A stretch of DNA of 64,000 nucleotides from the NCBI GenBank assembly GCA_030549495.1, contig JAUIRK010000217.1, positions 36,316 to 100,315 of the forward strand, in the 5' to 3' direction. The position numbers and the translations under genes were made by a program. This document shows, piece after piece, positions 35,987 through 47,029 of the stretch (its first letter is position 1; every line of letters starts with the position of its first letter). The notes beneath the pieces are model-generated. The model saw nothing but the letters and a program-made list of their open reading frames with translations. It searched no databases and had not been told where the DNA came from. This DNA comes from Nectonema munidae (lineage: Eukaryota; Nematomorpha; Nectonematoida; Nectonematidae).

Positions 35987-38359
35987 TCAAGTTTCATTCG
36001 AAGAAAGCGCAGAAATCTGCTTCAATTGTTTCAGAATCGCTTCATTTTGCTTTTGTTTTTCGCTTTTTTTGGACATGGAGGCAAAGAGAGACTCCCTGGA
36101 CTTGTTATCTTCGGCAACAACTTTTTCGAAGAGCCTGGCAACAACGTTGTGCGTTACTTGTGTGTACTTTGTGTGCTTAGCGGAATTTACTTCGGAAAAG
36201 TAAACAGACCAGTCTCCACTCAGAAACAACTCCAACAACTCAACTATTTCGTCCATTGAGGAAGATATACTTTCGTTGAGGGGGTTATCTTTGAAGATGT
36301 AAATTTGGGAAAAGTTCTTGCACAAGCCTACATCATGGTAAACATTTTGCAAGAAATTTATGGAGATCGATTTTAAGTTAGGATTTGTCAAAAGTTCTAG
36401 AAAGGAATTACAAATGTGTTTGCAAGCAGAGTAAAATATTTTTCCCAGAATTACAGACTCTGGAATGTGATCAAATTTTGTAAAACAAAATTCTAAACTA
36501 GAAAGCATTTTGCTGACACTTAAATTGTGATGAATGGATTGTGCCTCATATGTAGACAATTTCACGTCAATGATTGATTTGATTTTTTTAACGGCGGTAG
36601 ATAGACACATGTCAATCAATTCTTTGAAAAAATTTTTAGAATGCACACCGGAAACTTTGGTTCCTTCAGGAAGAATTTTTGTTACAGAAGATATATAATT
36701 TTCTAAATGCACCAATGTTTTTTCTAAGAAGCATATGTTAAGTGTTAATTGTATCAAGGTATAAGCATTTATGTAGTTGTAGGAACTTATATGAGCAGAG
36801 ATGCTTCCTGCAAGTGATTTAGTGATAAGGCTTAGGATATTTTTGCGCAAAGAATCATCGATCTGTGATTGATTAAAGTCATCTGAGCATTCGCAAAGCC
36901 TTTTTGATTCGTTAATGTAATCTTTGATGTAATTCGTTATTCGAATAACAGATTCTGAAAAGGCTAATTGAGTGGGAAAGCCTTCGATCTTCATAACGAT
37001 TTTATTTGGTTTAAATATTTCATTTATACGGTCGTAGTCTTTTTGAGACTTAGCAACGACTGGCTCAAAATTATCTTCCTTAAGCGATATGTTGAAAAAT
37101 AAAATCCATTTGGCTCTCAAAAGTTCGTGATATTGATCGGTTATGTCAGCGAGTAAGTCGCTCAACTGAAAGCTTTGGAATTCATACTCCTGCAGAGTGG
37201 AAGTGAAGGCAGAGATCATGTTGCGTAGTTGCATTATAGAAGAAGAGTCCGTGCAGTATGCAGAGCGCGTTCTCAAAGCGACGACAAACTTGGAGAGTGC
37301 TAATTGCCATAACTCAGAGATGTAGTTTTTGTTGGATAATCCTGAGAATGATGTGACTAAATAGACAAAATCTTCGACAATAAAAAAACCGATGATTTCA
37401 TACAGGTAGTCACGAACCACCTCCAGTGATTCTGCCATGTTTGTACCTGGAGGCTGAAGTATAAGTTTTAATTGTTTGATTCGCTCTTCTTGGTAAAAAC
37501 TTACGCACTTTTCTTTCCTTCCAAGCAGGGAACTTAGGTCAAAGGCATCCAACAAGACTGAGAAGTTAATGAATCGATTCGGATCGGGTCCATAAACACT
37601 TTCTAACTCGTCCATACATTCAAGCGACTTAACGGATATAGCCAGAACATCTTGGACAGAATCGGATATGTCTTGTGAGTAGAGAGAGGAGGAGATCAGG
37701 TTACTTTTTTCAATGGCTTCTTTTCCTAACAACTTAGAATTGGGAAGAAGTGTTTGCAAAAAGTCCTTCAAGTCTGCCATAACTTCTCCTTCAACTTGGG
37801 TTTTGATTGAGGGAATCTTGGATTTGATGATTTTGGCGAATTCAAAGTTCGTTAAACGGGGAAGATGGGTTTTCTCAAGATTTTCCAAGTGCTTAAGAGC
37901 TTTGTGATATTCCTTATTTTTAACACATGTACCAACTTCGGAAAAAATGCGAATTGCCGGAAGACTCTGTTCCAGTTTCAGCAAAGATGTGTCAATGTTC
38001 TTTTCAACTCTGCGGGCTTTACTTAACTCGCAATGCTTTTGAACGACAGAGCTAAAGGAGTTTGTGCATTCATCGCAAACTGATTTCACCTCTTTTTTCA
38101 ACTCGCAAATTTTTTTACGAATAATCGGAAGTTCGCAAATAGACTCGATGAAGCCGTGATAATAAAAAGTGCACAGAACTTTGATTTCCTCATCCAATGC
38201 TTTGATGCGAGAAACCAAAGCCTGTACAAATTCCTTTTCTTGAGCACAGTCACAGATAGACTTGAAAGTGGGTCCTAGGGACGCATCTGACGTTTCAATT
38301 TCTTGAATAAAATGCTGTATGCGCACGTCGGAAATCTTTCCACCCTCCGATTTTATCAT
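35987..38359 (-). CDS. Sec15: Sec15 / EXOC6, exocyst complex subunit
   Basis: Sec15 is the exocyst subunit that links secretory vesicles, through Rab8/Rab11-type GTPases, to the tethering complex at the plasma membrane. The intact 790-residue frame matches EXOC6 end to end (usual length about 800). Near the start are FIQEIETSDASLGPTFKS and FYYHGFIESICELP (about 66-79); later LPAIRIFSEV, YHKALKHLENLE, FPRL-like PRLTNFEF, and MADLKDFLQTLLPNSK. The C-terminal Sec15 domain has FLEKTLVHLENYI and, from about 715, GDWSVYFSEVNSAKHTKY (family form: WDWSTYLADY), ending with the basic tail KKSEKQKQNEAILKQLKQI. ATG at 38359 precedes the first conserved block by about 16 residues, as in relatives. It is a single exon, unusual for an animal. 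Confidence 0.93.
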   Translation of the reverse strand: MIKSEGGKISDVRIQHFIQEIETSDASLGPTFKSICDCAQEKEFVQALVSRIKALDEEIKVLCTFYYHGFIESICELPIIRKKICELKKEVKSVCDECTNSFSSVVQKHCELSKARRVEKNIDTSLLKLEQSLPAIRIFSEVGTCVKNKEYHKALKHLENLEKTHLPRLTNFEFAKIIKSKIPSIKTQVEGEVMADLKDFLQTLLPNSKLLGKEAIEKSNLISSSLYSQDISDSVQDVLAISVKSLECMDELESVYGPDPNRFINFSVLLDAFDLSSLLGRKEKCVSFYQEERIKQLKLILQPPGTNMAESLEVVRDYLYEIIGFFIVEDFVYLVTSFSGLSNKNYISELWQLALSKFVVALRTRSAYCTDSSSIMQLRNMISAFTSTLQEYEFQSFQLSDLLADITDQYHELLRAKWILFFNISLKEDNFEPVVAKSQKDYDRINEIFKPNKIVMKIEGFPTQLAFSESVIRITNYIKDYINESKRLCECSDDFNQSQIDDSLRKNILSLITKSLAGSISAHISSYNYINAYTLIQLTLNICFLEKTLVHLENYISSVTKILPEGTKVSGVHSKNFFKELIDMCLSTAVKKIKSIIDVKLSTYEAQSIHHNLSVSKMLSSLEFCFTKFDHIPESVILGKIFYSACKHICNSFLELLTNPNLKSISINFLQNVYHDVGLCKNFSQIYIFKDNPLNESISSSMDEIVELLELFLSGDWSVYFSEVNSAKHTKYTQVTHNVVARLFEKVVAEDNKSRESLFASMSKKSEKQKQNEAILKQLKQISALSSNET

Positions 38360-39643
38360 TCACGCATGCATTATGAAATTCATGAGACGTATCTTTCCAC
38401 AGCTTTAAATGCTAAAAATTCAAAAATAAATTATAGACATTTGTTTGCTATTTCTCAGAGTTTAAAACATTTCCCAGTGAGTGACAAGAATTCTGAAGAG
38501 TTCAGAACTATTTCCAATTAACTAAAACCTTTTCTTAACCAAAAATTCTTAAAAATTTTAATCAAAATCCTAATTGCAACAGTTAGATCGCACAAAAAGT
38601 TGGATGAAATTAAAAAAATAGCTAATCCCAAGATAAGGAATTCAAAAAACAGTTTCTATGTAGTTAAAATTTAAGTCTGGAGAATCCTATAAACTTACAA
38701 ACTAAAGTTTGTATAGAATATTTAATTATTGCATTGCAAAAGTAAATATATAGCTATAATGAAATATATAGCATCTTTATTCTTAGATAATCGTTTTTTT
38801 TTATCAAGATTGCTTAGAATAGTTGACAATGTTTTCAGACTTTGCTTAAAATTTTTAATAAAACTACGTATAAATAATTTCATTTTCATGTAATTTATAG
38901 CGTATAACTTAGAAAATGGAATAGCTCATTTATATAAATTTAAGGTTTGTTTTTCTTAAAAAATTTCAAACCTTCATCTGTCAATTCATAGACCTATGTC
39001 CTAAATATATTTTCAAATAATTTACTCTACTGATTGAATATATGTGTAAGTAGAAATAATATGAAGATTATATAAGATGGTTCTTTGTTTTTCTGTGTTA
39101 AAAATTTTTAAATTAATTTTAAGCAACAATGCATTTCAGTACAGAGTAATCAATCCACATAACCAATTCATTTGATATAAACCAAGCTTGTTAACAATGA
39201 GAGGCTGAGAAATATCTTTTAGCTCCTAAACAATATTGCATCGGACAGTGGTCGGATAAATGAGATCTGACTGTATTACCAATGAGTCCTCTAATACAAC
39301 CCTTTCCATATGGTCTTTAGAAGACAAAGGCGTTTAACCTTCGAACACAAAATATAAAATCGGTTCAACCAAAAATTCAGCACTCTAAAGATTTACAAAA
39401 GAGATCATTTTTAGTCATGGTATAAAACCTTCACTTGGTTAGAGTATAGCATATCTTATAGACTATACAGGAAGTGTGACCATCCGTTTCAATAACTGAT
39501 AAATGGAAATAAGGAGGGATAAAGACTTAATTACATCTAATGAGTAGTGATCTATTATATATGAATGATTTTTTCCCTTGTTGAGCTTGAAGAGTTGTTC
39601 ACAAACTTTCTAAAAATTTGCGGCGTAGCGGTCTAACTAGTGT
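38360..39643. other. Intergenic DNA upstream of Sec15, no gene
   Basis: AT-rich. It should contain the Sec15 promoter, but no clear core element is visible. The plus-strand open frame running across the Sec15 start has no known motif. Confidence 0.45.
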
Positions 39644-39652
39644 ATATTCGAT

Positions 39653-40222
39653 GGTTGTAGGTAAAAATGCCTCCAGAATGAATGCGTCTAATTAAAAAGT
39701 AGGAAAAAATGCCCCCTAATTTTTGATTTTCAGGATTTTTTTAAATTATATAAATATTTTTATTTGGTACCGTTTTGAAAGGCTAAATTTCTAAAATTTC
39801 TTAATCTATAGGGTTTTTTTCTTTATAAAGTTCTTGAAAACAATAGCAATGGTGCAGATTTGTGGGAATGTGTTCTTAAAATCAGTTAAAATACAAATTA
39901 TATTTAGAAAGTGTTCTGATACACACAAAGTACAAAAATATTTACTGTTTTATAAAAAAAATTTTTGTATTTAAAAAATTGTCGTATGCTGAGTTTTTTA
40001 GTTTACATTAAATTTTAAATGTTTTAGATGAAAAGTTAACTTTTTTTAAAAAAAAAACCTTTATTTGACATATCTTTAAAAAAAAAATTTTTTTTAATTT
40101 TAATTAATAATTTTTTGATTTTTTTTTGTGTTGGGGCATTTTTTTCCTAATTTTAAATTCGGGCATTTTTACTGGTGGCGTTTTTTCCTACTTTTTAATT
40201 ATGGGAATTTTTTCTGCGCACG
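39653..40222. mobile_element. Mutator-like MITE, 570 bp, 9-bp target duplication
   Basis: ATATTCGAT flanks both sides (39644-39652 and 40223-40231). Inverted arms share AATTAAAAAGTAGGAAAAAA followed by (T/C)GCC, with a second inner GTAAAAATGCC-type motif in each arm, so the ends are themselves repetitive. The interior is AT-rich and non-coding. Nine-base duplications point to the Mutator superfamily; the repetitive arms also recall foldback elements. Confidence 0.75.
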
Positions 40223-40231
40223 ATATTCGAT

Positions 40232-40899
40232 ATGCAAATTTAATTAAAATATTTTCGCTGGAAGTATAGTATTTAAATTCACTAATTTTGTAAAAAAAAT
40301 ATAAAGTAGTCTTATAAATTTAGAACTTTAGGTATGCGCTGAACACACTCTATTTTAAAGGATTGCTTGAATATTTGGTCTCCCGTGGTATTTTCAGACC
40401 ACTAATTTTGAAAATTGCAACAAAAAAATTTCGCCCCCAATAATTTTGAGGATGTGCGCCCATGAATTATCCCAGCTTCATTTCAAAAGCTGACATTTTT
40501 TTATTACCACGGAGTACTCTGATCTCTTTTCCTTGTAGTGCAAGATTCTACATGCATGTCTAGTTTGTCTTACAGAAATTGATGGATTTCTTTTCATAGT
40601 ATCGCTTGAAAAATTTTCCTTTGGAAAGGCACCTCATGTTTGAGTGCAGCAAGAGTTTTTCAAATTGAAAACAAATAAGATTTAAAGCATTCGCTTTAAT
40701 AAAATACACCGTTTTAATGCTTTATTGAAAATATTTTTCAATTAATGCTTGTAATAAATGTATTTAATGGTTCTAAGCAAGTTACTTTGTTGTTTAATGG
40801 TTATTTGAATTTTCTCTTTTAAATAATTTTTCTATTTTCTCTTCTATATTTTTAAGTGAGTTATGTTTAATGTCAATTTTTATCTTCTATATTTTTTAA
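40232..40899. other. AT-rich DNA, no gene
   Basis: Separates the MITE from the concentric element. Ends in TTTTTTAA (40892-40899), the left flanking duplication of that element. Confidence 0.5.
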
Positions 40900-40906
40900 G
40901 GATCAA

Positions 40907-41013
40907 GTAAAGATGAGCACTCCCAAAAATGACTAGTAAAGAAAAGCACCCCCGATTTTTGACTAGTAAAGAAAAGCACCCCCGATTTTTAAAAAGTAAA
41001 GATAGGCATTCCC
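40907..41013. repeat. Four direct copies of a 29-30-bp terminal motif
   Basis: GTAAAGA(T/A)(G/A)AGCAC(T/C)CCC-type units start at 40907, 40936, 40966 and 40996, each followed by an AATTTTT-like spacer. The two middle units are almost identical (GTAAAGAAAAGCACCCCCGA). The same motif ends the element on the right. Confidence 0.85.
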
Positions 41014-41720
41014 AATTTTAACTAACAGAATAAATTAGAAAAAAAATAAAAATATAGGATCAAATTTAATAAAATTGATATTGTTATATTAGAAAATAAA
41101 ATTATATATTGAAATGACAAATTTATTATTAAGTTTAATCAAATTGATATTGTGCGCAATAGTGTTACAAAATCTATGAAATTTGTCTTACTTGTTTCGT
41201 TCGTTCTACATGAATTCATGCAAATAAGAGTTCAGAAATTCTCTTTTACATCCGATCATTTGTTTATTCTTTTTTTGTATTTGTTCCAATAGATCTCCAT
41301 TGCTTGTGTATGAACGTTATTAGTTGTTTTTAACAATTCAAAAAGAAAATTTTTATCGTCTGCGGAAAGATATGAAAAAATATTAGGAAACAGCAGACGA
41401 TTTTATTAAAAGAATAAACTTTGCATGAAAAAAGGGTTAAGGAAAATAATTGTTAAATCCTAATAAAAAATATGAAAAAAGCGAGGAGAAAAGTTTTGTC
41501 TTTTTTTTGATAATGAATTTTCGTTCTCATTTTGAAGAATTCTGAAATATATTTGCAGGCAATTCTGGGTACTTTCCTGTTATCGCCCCACCACCCCAAA
41601 ATGTTATAAAACATGTACTAACATCCCAGCACATTGTTTTTATTAAAAGGTTCCAGAAAATACAAAAGGTTCTAACAAAAATCTTGAATAAATTTTTATT
41701 TAAAATAAAAGATAGAAAAA

Positions 41721-44181
41721 TTATAATTCATTTAAACTATTTTTTTTTAGAAATTGATCAATAAGTCCAGATTTTCGCGTGTTTATTTTTGAATTTAGTT
41801 GAATCAAATCAATATTTTTTTTGAGTTCTTCATTTCTTTTAGTCTGAGCTGCTTTAAGAAAACTATATGCTAAATGAATAGAAGTTGGATTTTTAGAATG
41901 AATAGCATCTTCAAGTCTTTTTGAAGCTTTATCAAGTAAACTATTGGTAACTTTCTGAACGATTTCATATTCACAACTTTTTTCTTCGTAGTGCATTTCA
42001 ATCTCCTCAATTTTAACTTTTTTTGACTTAAAAATTCGGCAGATTTCTTCTGATCTCTGTTTTGCACTTTCTTGTTTTCGCTTCTCAATTTTATTCTTTT
42101 TATCCATTTCCAAATTATTTTTATACTTTCGATAAGCACTTTTGCCTAAATTAAGAAGTTCGCGAGTTAAAGGAACAGCATAGGGTCTGTTATCAAAATA
42201 CTGCAATCCGCTTCTCACAACCAAACGCGCATTCATAGATTTCAAAGACAAATTACTTTTATCATCAGTTAAAATTCTTTTTGAAATTGAAAACTGTCTT
42301 TCAACATCGGCGTTACCATGCGAAACGCATAAAGCAGCTTTAACTATGCTCATTAATACAGGATACTTGGGCATTCCGGGAGAAGTTTTGATTGAAAATA
42401 TATACCTCCAATAAAAATCGACTCTATCTTTTGTATATTTTTCAAGAATAGTCTCAGTCTGCAAAACCTTCCATTCATCTATCAAAACTTCTGTATCAGC
42501 TTTTTGAGGCAAAATGCTAGCAAGTTTTTCAATGTCACTTAAACTAGAAAAATGCGATCTTCTATCTGGAGAAAGACAACGAAAGCACTTGATTAATTCA
42601 TCGCACAATAGAGATGATTTTAATATGTAAAAGCAAGACTCCTTATAGAAAGAAAAACATTTTTTCGTAAAATTCGTGACTATAATGGAATCAATACCCA
42701 GTTTATTTAATTTAATTTTAATTTCTTCACAAAATATCATTTTTTTTGGACCAATAAAAAATTTTTCTGATTCATTTTTAACAGAATTTAGAAACTTTTT
42801 TAAAATTTCTTTTATGGAGAAATTCTTTTCTATAGGGATTTCTAAAATTCTGTTTGCTAATGTGATGGTTAGATTTATAATATCTTCATAAATAAGATGA
42901 ATTAATGGCTCAGTGTTCTGAAACTTTCTGTTAAATTTTTCAAAAATCTGTATTGCTGAATTAATAAAAAGAAGTTCGAGTTTGAGAGTTGGGGTATTCA
43001 GCTGTTCAACAATAAACTTGTAATAAAAATTTGATTTTGCGGACTTACAATTATTTGGAACTAAAACTAGAAAATATTTTTTAAGAACATCCCATTCTTC
43101 CAATATTTTTTTAACTGAAACACTAAGAGAAATCCATCGATTGTCAGTGTGCTTCTTTAGCTTTGATATTGGGTAGTTTAATTCTTCTTGTACTTTGTGA
43201 AAATCCTCATAACGAGTAGGCCATCCTTTAAAGTATTTGTAAACAAAAGTTAAAAAAGAAGAAATTTTTTCATTCAAAGCCTTTATGCCTTTTGAAAACG
43301 CATTGTGAATTACATGCAACTGACATGTTCCAGCATTAAAAAGAGCTTTTCCTCTACAAATTTTCACTGTTTCATTAATAAGGGAAAAAACTTTTTTGTT
43401 AACATTGGGACCATCACTGAAAAGTGTAATAAAATTTTCAAACTTTAAATTGTTTGCGTTAACAACATTGATAATTGATTTTGATATAGTTTCACTTGGA
43501 GCATGGCCTAAATGCAAACTTTCTAGATGAAACTTACAAACCTGATCAAGAATGCTTGACCAAAATCTTATCATAATTTCTAGCTCTTTTTTATCTTCTA
43601 AGTTAGTTGTTTCATCATAAGAAATAACAAAACTTTTATCTTTAGCGTCATCCAAAATCATTTTTTTTTAAATATGGACCCAGTGCTTCTGTTAATAAAT
43701 AGCTTGATTTAGTAGAGCCTAGTGAAAATTCTTTTAGTATTTTTCCTGGAAACATGTACTGTAAAGTTTCAGCTAAATCATTATTTGAACGTAATGAATA
43801 ATTTGACAAAATACTCTAAAGCATCCAAATAAGTTCAGCTTTTGTTGCTTCATCTCGTTTGCAGAATAAGTATAATTTAGTCGCATTACAAGCGTTTTCA
43901 GGAATCGTAGAAGTAGATGCAACTTGATCTGATTTTGAAACAGTTTCTAAAGTGCATTGAAGAATATCTGAACGTTCCACAGTGGTTTTTTTTTATGTTT
44001 TTTCAGTGTTAGAGTGATTCATTATTCCTTGAATTCCTTTTTTCATAATACTGATAGAAACTTTACAAATATTACAAAAGGCTTCTTCATCAATCTTTCG
44101 AATACACCAAAAATCAATTGTTTTACCAGATGCATCTTCTTTTTTGAGCCAGTCATTATTAAACTTAATATTGCGTCCCAT
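41721..44181 (-). pseudogene. hAT-type transposase, long and nearly intact
   Basis: The N-terminal frame from 44181 starts MGRNIKFNNDWLKKEDASGK and has a finger-like CNICKVS...MNHSN. After one frame change near 43990 comes SILSNYSLRSNNDLAETLQY (43.9-43.68 kb), and after another near 43665 a 646-codon open frame. That frame has the catalytic Asp in FVISYDETTNLED, a second in TLFSDGPNVNKK, the HVIHNAFSKG and LKKHTDNRWISLSVSVKK blocks, and the hAT dimerisation domain with CVSHGNADVERQFSISKRIL, whose Glu completes the triad. A basic coiled-coil-like tail (KKNKIEKRKQESAKQRSEE) follows. Both frame changes fall in runs of A/T, so they may be sequencing errors. I know similar genes only as repeated, unnamed transposases. 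Confidence 0.8.
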
Positions 44182-44740
44182 TTAAAAAAATTTACTATCT
44201 AAACTGAAATCAAAATATAAAAAAATAAATCATTTAAAAATGTATGCAACATAAATTTAAATTGAAATTTTTTTATAATCAAAAACTTTTTTGGAAAATA
44301 ACAAGATTATTAAAATTTTTCTATTTAAATCTTTTATCTACAAAAACTTCTTTAAATTTCCAAAGTATTTAGATCAATATTTAAACAAAAGCAACCTTAA
44401 AAATACAGTTAATTCGTTAAAAGCCCAATTACAAAAATAACAACTAGATAAATATATGCAAATATCAAAATTTTAAATAGAAATACAAGAAAATAAAATA
44501 AATCAACTTACATACTGATGTTGTATATAAAAAAAGTAATTCCTGTAACATTTTTTCTGAGCAGTCCTAACAAAAATAAAAAGCAATCAAGTTTGTTTTC
44601 AGATTGTAAAGGGAAATACCTTTACATATTATGGCCCTTTTTGTAGTGTATCACATAACAAAGAGAAGAGTGTAATTAAATCAAAACACATACTTGAGAA
44701 TATAAGCAAGCAAGACATTGAGCAAAACTTTATTTCATTT

Positions 44741-45031
44741 TTATAAAAGTACTTCATAAAAAGTAAGTAAAGCCGAAAGTGTTTCGTCATTTAATCTGTT
44801 TCTTATTTTTGTCTTGAAGCATCCCATTGAAGAAAATACTCTTTCTGGTAGAGAAGATGTTGGCTTTATTGTTTTCAGGGCACTGTAAACTAGTTCCAGC
44901 TTTTCTGGTCTTTTTTTATATTCTTTAAAGAGAAAAAATTCTTTTTTGATAGAACTTAATAGTGTTTCATCATTATGTTCAAAACGTTGTTCATTTTTGT
45001 ATTTCCCCGTGATTTCATTCATTGATTTCAT
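44741..45031 (-). pseudogene. Second hAT dimerisation domain, fragment
   Basis: The 96-codon frame reads KPTSSLPERVFSSMGCFKTK and ends IRNRLNDETLSALLTFYEVL, a typical hAT C terminus (family form TSxxSERVFSxAG...RxRLxxxxxxxLxxL). It is a different family from the neighbouring transposase, on the same strand, about 560 bases upstream of it. The N-terminal 400 or more residues are missing. It is probably the stump of another hAT carried inside shell C. Confidence 0.7.
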
Positions 45032-45643
45032 TTTTTTCTGTTTTACCCCGGGGCAACGGGGACGGGTGGATTCTCTAGTTGCACTTAGCTATAATTCAAT
45101 TGTATTATGTGCGCATTCACTATTTTACAGTTAAAAACAAAAATAAAAAAGAAAAAGGTTCTAAAATTTAATAAAGGTTCCAAAAAAGTGAAAAAGGTTC
45201 TACGCTGGGATGTCTGCATGTATTAGTACACAAATGTATTAAAAAAAACAAGTGAAAAATCTTTTAATCTGTAGGTGGATAAAATTCAACCATATCAAAA
45301 AGAATCGCATCAAACATATTACCACCATATATAATCGAAGATGAATGCCAAAAAAACTCAGCTAAATATCAAGATAGCATCTCTCGATTAGTTCCACATT
45401 GCCTCTTGTTTCTTACCTTTGCAGAACGCCACACACGCTCAATATGTTGAGTATGGACACTGGTTTTGGGATCCACAAAATTGCGGCTGTGATTTACTGT
45501 CTGATGTCAGTAATTAATGATATATAGTAAGTTTAATGTAGGTTAGGTTAAAACAATACAAGAATATTTATCGTGGTAGAAGAGCGATGGGTGGTGGGGC
45601 GATAACAGGAAAGAACCCAATTCTGTTTTTCATAAATAAGCGA

Positions 45644-45688
45644 GTAAAGATAAGCACTCCCGTAGAAACAGGGAGTGCTCATCTTTAC
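45644..45688. repeat. Hairpin of the shell A terminal motif
   Basis: GTAAAGATAAGCACTCCC (45644-45661) is followed after nine bases by its inverse GGGAGTGCTCATCTTTAC (45671-45688), with one mismatch. It forms the right end of shell A, where the left end has direct copies instead. Confidence 0.85.
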
Positions 45689-45703
45689 TTAATGCTTTTT
45701 TAA

Positions 45704-46717
45704 TGAGTTCAATATTTTGAAAAATATTACAAGTGAGTAATCAGTTTAAAAATAGTTATAAGAACAAAATTACAATATTTAGTATATTACTCAAAAAAAA
45801 TTTGCGTAGGCGCGATTTGTTTAATTTTGAAAAAGATTTTAGGCTTATTTCAATAGCCATCGAAATTTTAAAGCTTGTTAGATCCGTTTTATTTTGTTAA
45901 TTGTATTTAATATATATAAACTAATAGATCAATTTTATTGTTAAATATTTAATTACATATTTATCTCCTATATTATACTTTCAAATTTTCATTTATATAT
46001 CTATATTTTTTTTATATTATAATTTTTATAGTTTATCAACTTAGAGCTATTAAAATTCCAATGAAGCATCACTTCCTTTCTCACCTCCGCTGTTATACCC
46101 CAGTTTGTGAGGTTTAATAAAATATGGGTAGAAATGTTTATTTAAAATTTTATTACTGTTTTCAAAACTAAACAATTTTTAAATTTTAAGGGTTATTATT
46201 GGGCCCGGTTAAAAGGGAGACAGATTAAAATAAACCATAGAGTGAGCTATGGACAAAAGGCATCACAAAATAACAACTACTTGAAATAGCGGTACAAAAA
46301 TTTGAAAATATACTAAACTCGAGTTTTTAAATCTAAAAAACAAATTATATAAAAAATGATTTAAAAATTTCACTCCAGATCTCATTTAATTCAAAAAATA
46401 AAATTTGGCAATCATTTTAGAGAGTTCCATAAATAAATCAAATGTCTGTTTACCAAAAAAAAAATAGAAAATTAAAAATTATTTAAATTTAAAGAATAAG
46501 TTCAATATGAAAATTTTTTAATTTTTTTAATTTTAATTTTTTTTCATCTTATTAGAAAGTTTTTTCGATATTTTTAAAAATTTTCATTGGTTGAATAACG
46601 TTTAAACGACATTTATTTATAATTAAATATATTTTTGTTTAAAATAAAATAATTTTTTAATTTAATTAATTAAATATATGATTGGCATGGCAAGATCACG
46701 GGAGATATAAAAATATA
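45704..46717. other. AT-rich intergenic DNA, no gene
   Basis: No coding sequence or clear repeat. It separates the concentric element from the Tigger-like element. Confidence 0.5.
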
Positions 46718-47029
46718 TACAGTTGACTATCACTAATTCGGCAACATTGGGACCGGATGCCGGTTTAGCCATTTTTCCGGGATACCGATTTATGTTAGAA
46801 TATACAACACACAGTAATTAGCGCCTAATATTAAAATTAATTTTTTATATGAATCATTACATTTTAGTTAATAAAGAGAAAACTGCGATCAAAAACTTCA
46901 AATAAAATTTTTAATATAAAAATACAAAACTGTTGTTTACAAGTTGCTTAAAATCGAAAAAGTAACACGCACATATATATCAAATAAATTACAAAATATA
47001 TCAAGCAAGTACAACAAGCCTCTCCAAAT

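Larger units (their letters stand above)
41621..45216. mobile_element. Inner shell (C), hAT element with transposase
   Basis: ACATCCCAGC at the left and GCTGGGATGT (plus CTG) at the right form short inverted ends. CATGTACTA (41612-41620) and CATGTATTA (45217-45225) are a possible 9-base duplication with one mismatch. AAAGGTTC motifs recur inside both ends (41648-41680, 45155-45205). It carries the long transposase at 41721-44181 and part of another hAT gene at 44741-45031. The ends are less certain than those of shells A and B. Confidence 0.5.
41567..45618. mobile_element. Middle shell (B) of the concentric elements
   Basis: The left end is GGGTA then CTTTCCTGTTATCGCCCC and ACCACCC; the right end is its reverse complement with one change. 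AATTCT flanks both sides (41561-41566 and 45619-45624). The 30-base ends are long and well matched. A 6-bp duplication does not by itself name the superfamily. Confidence 0.65.
40900..45695. mobile_element. Outer shell (A) of three concentric elements, hAT-like
   Basis: The left end is GGATC then AAGTAAAGATGAGCACTCCC; the right end is the inverse of GCATT then the same 20 bases. TTTTTTAA flanks both sides (40892-40899 and 45696-45703), an 8-bp duplication as in hAT. Inside the left end the motif is repeated four times in direct order; inside the right end it forms a hairpin. Shell A encloses shells B and C. The only coding sequence lies in shell C, so A may be a non-autonomous element of about 750 bp that received the others. 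Confidence 0.7.

Noticed and set aside
38303-38521. A divergent gene starting inside Sec15
   Set aside because: The plus frame is partly a shadow of the Sec15 coding strand, and its remainder has no recognisable motif.
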